Source of the DNA: Alphaproteobacteria bacterium
Lineage (GTDB): Bacteria > Pseudomonadota > Alphaproteobacteria > Rhodospirillales > Rhodospirillaceae
DNA length: 33,793 bases
NCBI GenBank assembly: GCA_016869315.1
Contig: VGEM01000004.1
Coordinates: 1 to 33,793 of the forward strand
Direction: 5' to 3'
Position 1 is the first letter of the stretch. The number at the start of each line of letters is the position of its first letter. The notes below the pieces were generated by a model. It was not told the origin of the DNA. It did no database searches and saw only the letters and a program-made list of their open reading frames with translations. The position numbers and the translations under genes were made by a program. Below are positions 27,007 to 33,793 of this stretch, in pieces.

Positions 27007-27951
27007 TCAGTGTCCTTGGCCGGCCAGGAAACGGTCGGCCTCAAGGGCTGCCATGCAGCCGGTTCCGGCGGCGGTCACGGCCTGGCGATAGATGTGATCC
27101 TGCACGTCGCCGGCGGCGAACACGCCTGGGATCTTGGTGCGTGTGGTGCCGGCCTTGGTGAGCAGGTAGCCGTTCTCGTCCATGTCGAGGGCGTCGCGGA
27201 AAAGTTCGGTATTCGGCGTGTGGCCAATGGCGACGAACAGTCCATCGACCTTGAGGTCCGACAACGCGCCGGTCTTGACGTTTTTGACCTTGAGGCCCGT
27301 CACACTGTTGGGATCGCTGGTGCCGACGACTTCGTCGACCGCGGAATCCCAAATCACTTTGACCTTGGGATTCTCGAACAGGCGCTTCTGACCGATCTTC
27401 TCGGCCTTCAACGAATCGCGCCGGTGAATTAGCGTCACCTTGGTGGCGTGATTGGTGAGGTACAGAGCCTCTTCGACGGCGGTGTTGCCGCCGCCGACCA
27501 CGGCCACTTCCTTGCCGCGGAAAAAGAAGCCGTCACAGGTGGCGCATGCCGAGACGCCGAAGCCGCGAAATTTCTGCTCCGACGGCAGGCCCAGCCAGCG
27601 TGCCGAGGCGCCGGTGGTGATGATCAGGGTCTCGCCGACGTAGGTGTCGCCGCCGTCGCCCGTGCACACAAACGGCCGCTTGCTCAGGTCGACCTTGACG
27701 ATGGTGTCGGCCATCATCCGGGTGCCGACGTGCTCGGCCTGTTTCTGCATTTGCTCCATCAGCCACGGGCCCTGGATGACATTGGCGAAGCCCGGGTAGT
27801 TTTCGACATCGGTCGTGATGGTCATCTGGCCGCCGGGCTGCATGCCGTGGACGACAATCGGCGCCAGGTTGGCGCGGGCGGCGTATATGGCGGCGGTCAG
27901 GCCCGCCGGTCCCGATCCCAGGATCAGGACTTTGGAACGATGCTCGGACAT
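27007..27951 (-). CDS. trxB: Thioredoxin-disulfide reductase
   Basis: 314 residues from ATG 27951. An NADPH- and FAD-dependent enzyme that reduces thioredoxin in the cytoplasm. FAD motif GSGPAG is at 12-17, MQPGGQMTITTDVENYPGF is typical of the family, the redox CATC pair is Cys136/Cys139 in SACATCDGFFF, the NADPH-binding GGGNTAVEEALYL starts at 153, and the closing FAD motif is GVFAAGDVQDHIYRQAVTAAGTGCMAALEA. An in-frame extension to 28284 does not resemble the family. It is first in the transcript with the LysR gene and divergent from the Lrp-type regulator across about 250 bases. Confidence 0.97.
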   Translation of the reverse strand: MSEHRSKVLILGSGPAGLTAAIYAARANLAPIVVHGMQPGGQMTITTDVENYPGFANVIQGPWLMEQMQKQAEHVGTRMMADTIVKVDLSKRPFVCTGDGGDTYVGETLIITTGASARWLGLPSEQKFRGFGVSACATCDGFFFRGKEVAVVGGGNTAVEEALYLTNHATKVTLIHRRDSLKAEKIGQKRLFENPKVKVIWDSAVDEVVGTSDPNSVTGLKVKNVKTGALSDLKVDGLFVAIGHTPNTELFRDALDMDENGYLLTKAGTTRTKIPGVFAAGDVQDHIYRQAVTAAGTGCMAALEADRFLAGQGH

Positions 27952-28200
27952 AGGGTGATCTAAACGGCTGTGTTGTTCAGGAATGGTGGAGGGCCAGTCT
28001 TGCGCTGGCGCCTGACCAACATACGAACCCACCGACCGGTCCGCAATCTGCCGGGCCGGCCGGAGTGACGCATCACACCCAGATGAAACAAAACAGGAAT
28101 TTCGCGTCCGGCAGGGTCTGTGTTGCATACAGCCTCTGGGCTGGGCTAGCTTTGAAATATTATTGCTTAGCCGCTCTAACGGGGAGCTGGGGTGGGTCCT

Positions 28201-28728
28201 ATGCCGGAGACAAAGCCGGAGAAATCGCGCGCCCAGCGGGTGCGGCTCGACCGCATCGACCGCCAGCTGTTGAACGACCTGCAAGCCCAGGGCCGGATGA
28301 CCAACGTCGAATTGTCGCAGCGCGCCGGGATCTCCGCGCCGCCCTGCCTCAGGCGGGTCAAGGCCCTGGAAGACTCAGGCTACATCAAGGGTTACCACGC
28401 CGAAGTCGATGCGGCGAAAATGGGCTTTACGGTCACGGTCTTCGCCCAGGTTGGCCTCAACAGCCAGGCCGAGGCCGATCTGGTGGCGTTCGAAAATCTG
28501 GTCAGGGAATGGCCGGAAGTGCGCGAGTGCCACATGCTGGCGGGCGAGACCGATTTCCTGCTCAGGATCGTCGCCAAAGACTGGGATGCCTATCAGCGGT
28601 TCGTGACCGAAAAGCTGACGGCCGCCCCCAAGGTGTCGCAGGTCAAGTCGGCGCTTGGCATTCGCAGCGCCAAAAACCTGCCTGGCGTGCCGATCGAGGT
28701 CGAACAGCCGAAACCGCCGGCGACTTGA
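28201..28728 (+). CDS. Lrp/AsnC family transcriptional regulator
   Basis: 175 residues from ATG 28201; a GTG at 28192, five bases after GGGGAG, is an equally possible start. The N-terminal helix-turn-helix (about 14-60: VRLDRIDRQLLNDLQAQGRMTNVELSQRAGISAPPCLRRVKALEDSGYIKGYHAEVD) and the C-terminal RAM ligand domain (FTVTVFAQVGLNSQ...FENLVREWPEVRECHMLAGETDFLLRIVAKDWDAYQRFV) are complete. Members sense amino acids and form octamers. Divergent from trxB, so both are probably affected by this regulator or by shared promoter DNA. The C-terminal tail (PGVPIEVEQPKPPAT) is a little longer than usual. Confidence 0.94.
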   Translation: MPETKPEKSRAQRVRLDRIDRQLLNDLQAQGRMTNVELSQRAGISAPPCLRRVKALEDSGYIKGYHAEVDAAKMGFTVTVFAQVGLNSQAEADLVAFENLVREWPEVRECHMLAGETDFLLRIVAKDWDAYQRFVTEKLTAAPKVSQVKSALGIRSAKNLPGVPIEVEQPKPPAT

Positions 28729-29117
28729 GCTCTGGCGCCCGAATGACGCCGCGGGTTCGATGCCTCTTGCGTCTCTCACCCGTGATTCTGTGCGCGCGAG
28801 GCACGACACATTCTCAGGCGTCATCCTGGCGAAGGCCAGGATCCATGCAGGCACCTCACGCATTGCAAGATGGACCCTGGCTTTCGCCAGGGTGACAATA
28901 CTTTGTCTTGATCGCAGCCGTGGGTCAGGCTCGGCACAATTGAATTTGACTGCCAGGACGTCGTAGGCCTTGCCGCTTGCGCGCTCTTGGCGCGCAAATC
29001 ATGGAATGGCGGCGGGCAAGGCACACTTATTTGAATTTGACCGCCAGGACTTCGTAGGCCTTGCCGCCTGCGCGCCTTTGGCGCGCAAACCAAGAAATGG
29101 CGGCGGGCAAGGCACGC
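28729..29117. other. Non-coding region between Lrp-type gene and greA
   Basis: These 389 bases between two convergent genes hold the double-hairpin repeat (28819-28897) and most of the 91-bp tandem array that includes the greA end. No gene is supported. Confidence 0.7.
28819..28897. repeat. Double-hairpin palindromic intergenic repeat, copy B
   Basis: CGTCATCCTGGC-GAAG-GCCAGGATCCA (28819-28845) and TGGACCCTGGC-TTTC-GCCAGGGTGACA (28871-28897) are each hairpins and are also near reverse complements of each other, so the whole can fold as one long arm or as two small ones. Alphaproteobacterial genomes are known to carry many intergenic copies of such CGTCATCCTGGC-type palindromes. It sits downstream of the Lrp-type gene, where it may also end transcription. 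Confidence 0.75.
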
Positions 29118-29160
29118 TTATTTGAATTTGACCGCCAGGACTTCGTAGGCCTTCCCGCCG
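28940..29160. repeat. 91-bp tandem repeat, about 2.4 units, including the 3' end of greA
   Basis: TTGAATTTGA recurs at 28940, 29031 and 29122, exactly 91 bases apart, and the sequence between is nearly identical. On the minus strand each unit contains codons for [12 protein letters not shown]; the copy nearest greA is the real gene end, the second keeps all 12 codons and the stop, and the third has drifted (GKAYDVLAVKFN, stop lost). Each full unit also has a GCGCGCC-AAA-GGCGCGC-type hairpin. As 91 is not a multiple of three the copies are in different frames, so they do not extend the protein. Confidence 0.9.
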
Positions 29161-29591
29161 CCCGGTGCGGTGACTTCGGCGGTGTCGCCGACCGTCTTGC
29201 CGATCAATGCCCGACCCAAGGGCGACTGCACGGAAATCTTCTTCTTTTTGAGATCGGCCTCGTAGGGACCGACGATTTGCAGGGTCGATTCCTCGTCGGT
29301 ATCGCAATCGACCACCTTGACGGTCGCGCCAAATCGAACCGTCTTTCCCGACAGTTTGGAAACGTCGATCACATCGGCGCGGCTGATGATGTCCTCGAGT
29401 TCGAGGATGCGCCCTTCAATGAAACTCTGGCGTTCGCGCGCGGCATGATACTCGGCGTTCTCCGAGAGATCCCCGTGCTCGCGGGCTTCCGCGATCTGCT
29501 TGATGATCGACGGCCGGTCGGCCGTCTTCAAGCGGTGCAGTTCTTCCTGCAGAGGAGCCAAGCCCTCTGCCGTCATTGGCACTTTGTCCAT
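29118..29591 (-). CDS. greA: Transcription elongation factor GreA
   Basis: 157 residues from ATG 29591 with GGAG about 9 bases upstream; the in-frame start at 29645 only adds a non-conserved leader. It rescues arrested RNA polymerase by stimulating transcript cleavage. The N-terminal coiled coil (about 8-75) contains the conserved tip with acidic residues ([20 protein letters not shown]), and the C-terminal FKBP-like domain ends [35 protein letters not shown], all family-typical. It follows carB on the same strand after a hairpin. Its last 13 codons form one end of the 91-bp tandem array, so the gene end has been duplicated beyond its stop. Confidence 0.96.
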   Translation of the reverse strand: MDKVPMTAEGLAPLQEELHRLKTADRPSIIKQIAEAREHGDLSENAEYHAARERQSFIEGRILELEDIISRADVIDVSKLSGKTVRFGATVKVVDCDTDEESTLQIVGPYEADLKKKKISVQSPLGRALIGKTVGDTAEVTAPGGGKAYEVLAVKFK

Positions 29592-29630
29592 GACGCCCAA
29601 TCTCCGCGTGGCCCGAGAGCCAAAGAAACG

Positions 29631-29657
29631 AAAAGCCCACGCCACAAAGGCGAGGGC
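29631..29657 (-). terminator. Terminator after carB
   Basis: On the minus strand GCCCTCGCC-TTTGT-GGCGTGGGC (one mismatch) is followed by TTTTC. It lies 5 bases past the carB stop and before greA, so greA probably has its own promoter or relies on read-through. Confidence 0.75.
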
Positions 29658-29662
29658 ACCAC

Positions 29663-32600
29663 TCAGCCCGGTATTACAGGCACGCTCTTAAAATATGACT
29701 GCAGGGGCGCGACATCAAGGGCCCCGTCACGCAGGGCCGCAATGGCCTCGGCGGCGGCGTTGGCCGCCGACATCGTCGTGAAATGGCAGATACTCTTCAT
29801 CAAGGCGGTACGGCGGATATCGAAGCTGTCCTTAAGCGACCGCGCGCCTTCGGAGGTGTTCACCACCATCTGGACCTGGCCGGAGATCATCAGATCAACG
29901 CAGTGCGGCCGTCCTTCGGCGACTTTGTTGACGGCTTCGACCGATATGCCGTGCTTGGCGAGATGGGCCTGAGTGCCCCGGGTCGCAATCAACTTGAAGC
30001 CCAGCCCCGCCAGCCGTTTGGCCAATGCAATGGCCGCATCCTTGTCGCGCTCGCGGACGGAAATGAAGGCGGTGCCCTTGAGCGGCAGGTTGGTGTTAGC
30101 GGCAAGCTGTGATTTGGCGAAGGCGCGCGGGAAGTCGAGGTCGAGACCCATGACTTCGCCGGTCGACTTCATCTCCGGACCGAGCACGATATCGACGCCA
30201 GGGAACCGGTTGAAGGGGAACACTGCCTCCTTGACGGCGTAGTGTTTCTTGAGGCTTGGCGCGGAGGAGTAGTCGGCGCCGAGCTTGAAGCCCGCGAGTT
30301 TCTCGCCGGCCATGACCCGCGCCGCGATCTTGGCCACCGCCACGCCGGTCGCCTTGGCGACAAACGGCACGGTACGGCTGGCGCGCGGATTGACCTCGAG
30401 GATGTAGATAACGTTGTCCTTGATGGCGTACTGGACATTCATCAATCCGACGACCTTGAGCGCGCGGGCGAGCGCAACAGTCTGGCGACGAAGTTCATCG
30501 ACCAAGGCAGGCGCCAGCGAATAGGGCGGTAGCGAGCAGGCCGAATCGCCCGAGTGGATACCGGCTTCCTCGATGTGCTCCATGATCCCGGCGACATAGA
30601 CGTCGGTGCAGTCGCAGATCGCGTCGACATCGACTTCGATCGCGCCTGACAGATATGAGTCGATCAGGAGCGGATTGTCTCCGGTGACTTTCACAGCGTC
30701 GCGAATGAAGGTGTCGAGTGAGCTGTCGTCGTGGACGATGCTCATGGCGCGGCCTCCGAGCACGTACGACGGGCGAATGACCACCGGATAGCCGATTCGA
30801 TTGGCGGCGGCCTTTGCCTCGGCCACGGTCATCGCCGTGCCGTTGGCCGGCTGGCGCAGCTTGAGGTCGACCAGCAGTTTCTGGAAGCGCTCGCGGTCTT
30901 CGGCGAGGTCGATCGCATCGGGCGACGTGCCGAGGATCGGAATCCCCGCGGCTTCCAGCTGTTTCGCCAACTTCAGCGGAGTCTGCCCGCCAAGCTGCAC
31001 GACAACCCCAAGCACTTCGCCGTTCCTGTTTTCGGTGTGGACCAGCTCGATCACGTCCTCGGCCGTGAGTGGCTCGAAGTAGAGGCGATCCGAGGTGTCG
31101 TAGTCGGTGGAGACGGTCTCGGGGTTGCAGTTGACCATGATGGTCTCGAACCCGGCGTCTCTCAACGCAAAGGCGGCGTGGACGCAGCAGTAGTCGAATT
31201 CGATGCCTTGGCCGATGCGGTTGGGACCGCCGCCGAGGATAACGATTTTCTTGCGCGCCGACGGCTGGGCCTCGCACTCGGCCGGATTGAGGCCGTCGCC
31301 TTCGTAGCAGGAGTACATGTACGGCGTGGGCGAGGCGAACTCCGCGGCGCAGGTATCGATGCGCTTGAACACCGGCCGGATGCTGAGATTGCGGCGGGCG
31401 GCCGCGACATCGATTTCCTTGCGGCCGACCAGTTCGGCCAATCGCTTGTCGGAGAAGCCGAGCTTCTTCAGGGCCAGCATGTCCTGGGTATCGGTCGGCA
31501 GCCCTTTGGCGCGGACGCGGGCCTCGGTCGAAATAATGACTTCGACCTGCCGCACGAACCACGGATCGTACTTTGCGAGACCGCAGATCTCCTCGACCGA
31601 AATACCGACACGGAGCGCCTGGGCGGCGACAAGCAGGCGGTCGGGCCGGGGCTGCGTCAGGGCGGCGCGGAGCGCTTCCTTGTCGGTGGTCGGTTTGCCA
31701 TCGTCGGCAAGCGAGATTTCGTTGAGGCCTGAGAGCCCGATGTCCATCGAGCGCAAGCCCTTCTGCAGGCTCTCGGCGAACGTCCGACCGACCGACATGG
31801 CCTCGCCGACCGACTTCATCGATGTCGTCAGCAGCGCCTTGGTGTCGGGGAATTTCTCGAACGTGAATCGCGGAATCTTGGTGATCACATAGTCGATGGT
31901 CGGCTCGAACGAGGCCGGTGTCGCCTTGGTGATGTCGTTGGTGACTTCGTCGAGGGTGTACCCCACCGCGAGCTTGGCCGCGACCTTGGCGATCGGAAAG
32001 CCTGTCGCTTTGGACGCCAGCGCCGACGAGCGCGACACGCGCGGGTTCATCTCGATCACGACCATTCGGCCGTCGGCCGGATTGATCGCGAACTGCACGT
32101 TCGAACCGCCGGTGTCGACGCCGATCTCGCGCAGGCACGCGATCGAGGCGTTGCGCATGATCTGGTATTCTTTGTCGGTCAGCGTCAGGGCAGGGGCGAC
32201 CGTGATCGAGTCGCCGGTGTGAATGCCCATCGGGTCGACGTTCTCGATGGCGCAGATGATGATGCAGTTATCCTTGCGGTCGCGCACCACTTCCATCTCG
32301 AACTCTTTCCAGCCGAGAACGGATTCCTCGATCAGCACGGACTTGACGGGGGACGCGGCAAGACCGGAGGCGACGATGGCCTCGAACTCTTCGGTGTTGT
32401 AGGCGATGCCGCCGCCTTCGCCGCCCAACGTAAATGACGGCCGGATGATCGCGGGCAGGCCGGTCATGGCGAGCGCCTTGCGCGCTTCCTCCATGGTTGT
32501 GATCATCTGGCTGCGCGGACTCTCAAGGCCGATTTTTGTCATCGCGTCGCGGAACAGCTCGCGGTCCTCGGCCTTGGCGATGACGTCGCGCTTGGCGCCG

Positions 32601-32947
32601 ATCATTTCGACGTTGTTGGCTTTGAGCACGCCCATGTCGGTCAGTTTCATCGCCGTATTGAGGGCGGTCTGACCGCCCATGGTCGGCAGCAGCGCGTCGG
32701 GTTTTTCTTTTTCGATGATCTTCGCCACCATCTCGGGCGTGATCGGCTCGACATAGGTGGCGTTTGCAAGGCCCGGGTCGGTCATGATCGTCGCCGGATT
32801 CGAGTTGACCAGGATGACGCGGTAACCCTCCTGCCTGAGCGTCTTGCACGCTTGGGCGCCGGAGTAATCGAACTCGCAGGCCTGACCGATGACGATCGGC
32901 CCGGCGCCGATGATCATGATGCTGTTGATGTCGGTGCGTTTCGGCAT
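29663..32947 (-). CDS. carB: Carbamoyl-phosphate synthase large subunit
   Basis: 1,094 residues, close to E. coli CarB (1,073). It makes carbamoyl phosphate from bicarbonate, ammonia and two ATP for arginine and pyrimidine synthesis. It begins [58 protein letters not shown] in family form, and the duplicated ATP-grasp halves are evident: carboxyphosphate half (about 1-400) and carbamoyl-phosphate half, which begins [23 protein letters not shown] near residue 570. The C-terminal allosteric (MGS-like) domain (about 950-1094: [36 protein letters not shown]) binds effectors such as UMP and ornithine. It starts 18 bases after the carA stop, so the two form one operon. Confidence 0.97.
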   Translation of the reverse strand: MPKRTDINSIMIIGAGPIVIGQACEFDYSGAQACKTLRQEGYRVILVNSNPATIMTDPGLANATYVEPITPEMVAKIIEKEKPDALLPTMGGQTALNTAMKLTDMGVLKANNVEMIGAKRDVIAKAEDRELFRDAMTKIGLESPRSQMITTMEEARKALAMTGLPAIIRPSFTLGGEGGGIAYNTEEFEAIVASGLAASPVKSVLIEESVLGWKEFEMEVVRDRKDNCIIICAIENVDPMGIHTGDSITVAPALTLTDKEYQIMRNASIACLREIGVDTGGSNVQFAINPADGRMVVIEMNPRVSRSSALASKATGFPIAKVAAKLAVGYTLDEVTNDITKATPASFEPTIDYVITKIPRFTFEKFPDTKALLTTSMKSVGEAMSVGRTFAESLQKGLRSMDIGLSGLNEISLADDGKPTTDKEALRAALTQPRPDRLLVAAQALRVGISVEEICGLAKYDPWFVRQVEVIISTEARVRAKGLPTDTQDMLALKKLGFSDKRLAELVGRKEIDVAAARRNLSIRPVFKRIDTCAAEFASPTPYMYSCYEGDGLNPAECEAQPSARKKIVILGGGPNRIGQGIEFDYCCVHAAFALRDAGFETIMVNCNPETVSTDYDTSDRLYFEPLTAEDVIELVHTENRNGEVLGVVVQLGGQTPLKLAKQLEAAGIPILGTSPDAIDLAEDRERFQKLLVDLKLRQPANGTAMTVAEAKAAANRIGYPVVIRPSYVLGGRAMSIVHDDSSLDTFIRDAVKVTGDNPLLIDSYLSGAIEVDVDAICDCTDVYVAGIMEHIEEAGIHSGDSACSLPPYSLAPALVDELRRQTVALARALKVVGLMNVQYAIKDNVIYILEVNPRASRTVPFVAKATGVAVAKIAARVMAGEKLAGFKLGADYSSAPSLKKHYAVKEAVFPFNRFPGVDIVLGPEMKSTGEVMGLDLDFPRAFAKSQLAANTNLPLKGTAFISVRERDKDAAIALAKRLAGLGFKLIATRGTQAHLAKHGISVEAVNKVAEGRPHCVDLMISGQVQMVVNTSEGARSLKDSFDIRRTALMKSICHFTTMSAANAAAEAIAALRDGALDVAPLQSYFKSVPVIPG

Positions 32948-32965
32948 GGGCGTCCGTCGGGTCCG

Positions 32966-33793
32966 TCAGCGCTTTCCGGCGCGATGCTTGGCCATCGCGT
33001 CCGTGAATCGTTCAAAAAGGTAGTGGCTGTCCTGCGGGCCCGGTGAAGCTTCGGGATGGTACTGCACCGAGAACACAGGCTTGTCGGTGAGGCGCAGGCC
33101 TTCAACCACGCCGTCGAACAACGACGCGTGGGTTTCGACCGCGTTCTTCGGCAGCGATGCCCGATCGACACAGAAGCCGTGGTTTTGCGAAGTGATCTCG
33201 ACCTTACCGGTCTCGAGGTCTTTGACCGGTTGATTTGCGCCACGATGGCCGCGCGGTAATTTGTAGGTCTTGGCGCCGACGGCCAGTGCCAGCATTTGAT
33301 GTCCAAGACAGATTCCGAAAATCGGAATGCCGCTGGCAATCAATTTCTGGATCACGGGGACGGCATAGACCCCTGTCGCCGCGGGATCGCCCGGGCCGTT
33401 CGACAGGAACACCCCGTCGGGCTGATGGCGCAGGATGTCGTCGGCCGAGGTGGTGGCCGGAACAACGGTGACCTTGCAGCCGGCATCGGCCAGGCAGCGA
33501 AGAATGTTGCGCTTCACGCCGTAATCGATCGCGACCACGTTGAACGCGGGCTTGCGCCCGTCGCGATTGAGATCGCCGAATCCGCCGACGCGGTTCCAGC
33601 GGGTTTCGGACCAGGCGTAGGACTGCGCGCAGGTGACATCCTTGGCAAGGTCCATGCCGTTCAGGCCGGGCCAAGCTTTGGCCTCCTTGTGCAGCGCGCC
33701 GAGATCGAATGTACCGGCGGTGTTGTGCGCAACGACACCGTTCGGCGGGCCCTTGTCGCGAATGCGGCGTGTCAGCCGGCGGGTGTCGAGACC
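32966..33793 (-). CDS. carA: Carbamoyl-phosphate synthase small subunit, 5' end cut by window edge
   Basis: The last 275 residues are present; the start lies beyond the right edge. It supplies ammonia from glutamine to CarB through a tunnel. The visible part begins [24 protein letters not shown], within the N-terminal domain typical of CarA, and continues into the class I glutamine amidotransferase domain: [28 protein letters not shown], the nucleophile Cys in [11 protein letters not shown] and the His-Glu pair in [11 protein letters not shown]. Only about 110-120 residues of a normal CarA should be missing. Confidence 0.97.
   Translation of the reverse strand, partial: GLDTRRLTRRIRDKGPPNGVVAHNTAGTFDLGALHKEAKAWPGLNGMDLAKDVTCAQSYAWSETRWNRVGGFGDLNRDGRKPAFNVVAIDYGVKRNILRCLADAGCKVTVVPATTSADDILRHQPDGVFLSNGPGDPAATGVYAVPVIQKLIASGIPIFGICLGHQMLALAVGAKTYKLPRGHRGANQPVKDLETGKVEITSQNHGFCVDRASLPKNAVETHASLFDGVVEGLRLTDKPVFSVQYHPEASPGPQDSHYLFERFTDAMAKHRAGKR

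Noticed and set aside
28940-29160. Possible CRISPR array
   Set aside because: The 91-bp units are contiguous with no unique spacers, and include greA coding sequence; no cas gene is nearby.

Overview
The window is about 33.8 kb of GC-rich, densely packed bacterial DNA. It carries a mostly ordinary set of chromosomal genes. The gene families (CaiB-type CoA-transferase, 404-residue NADP isocitrate dehydrogenase, MocR-type regulator, short membrane-linked phosphatidylserine decarboxylase followed by phosphatidylserine synthase) fit an alphaproteobacterium. So does the run carA-carB-greA, then a divergent Lrp-type regulator and trxB-LysR, probably of the Hyphomicrobiales (Rhizobiales). That placement is inferred from gene content and order; there is no rRNA or tRNA gene in the window to test it.

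Layout. Positions 1-2122 hold a CoA-transferase cut by the left edge and, divergent from it, an HMG-CoA-lyase-like enzyme; together they could activate and cleave a short branched dicarboxylate. Positions 2129-5631 are a minus-strand block: two tandem paralogous SAM methyltransferases, an exported VOC-fold protein and a beta-carbonic anhydrase. A divergent exported barrel-like protein (5781-7013) follows, then icd. The methyl-accepting chemotaxis protein at 8429-10506 is split by a single missing base. A LOG-type phosphoribohydrolase, an exported class II cytochrome c, an exported alpha/beta hydrolase, a cytochrome b561 and an unknown multi-pass membrane protein run to 14469. Positions 14566-17106 hold a LysM protein and the phosphatidylethanolamine pair psd-pssA. 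uvrB follows on the minus strand. Next come a Tat-type exported protein with two alpha/beta-hydrolase domains that both lack the serine nucleophile, a MocR regulator divergent from a PNPOx-like protein with candidate operator repeats between them, and an aspartate aminotransferase.

Positions 24703-26032 are the accessory part. An AT-rich segment has what looks like a complete sigma-54 promoter layout: two identical 20-bp upstream sites in inverted orientation, an IHF-like site and a -24/-12 element. It leads into a truncated, PEP-CTERM-like secreted protein gene. That remnant runs into two strong hairpins and about 550 bp of non-coding DNA full of palindromes.

Positions 26033-33793 return to core genes: LysR, trxB, Lrp, greA, carB and carA (cut by the right edge). 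The intergenic DNA here holds a double-hairpin palindromic repeat also found at 25853. It also holds a 91-bp tandem repeat that has copied the last codons of greA downstream of the gene. No CRISPR array, insertion sequence, prophage, rRNA or tRNA was recognised.
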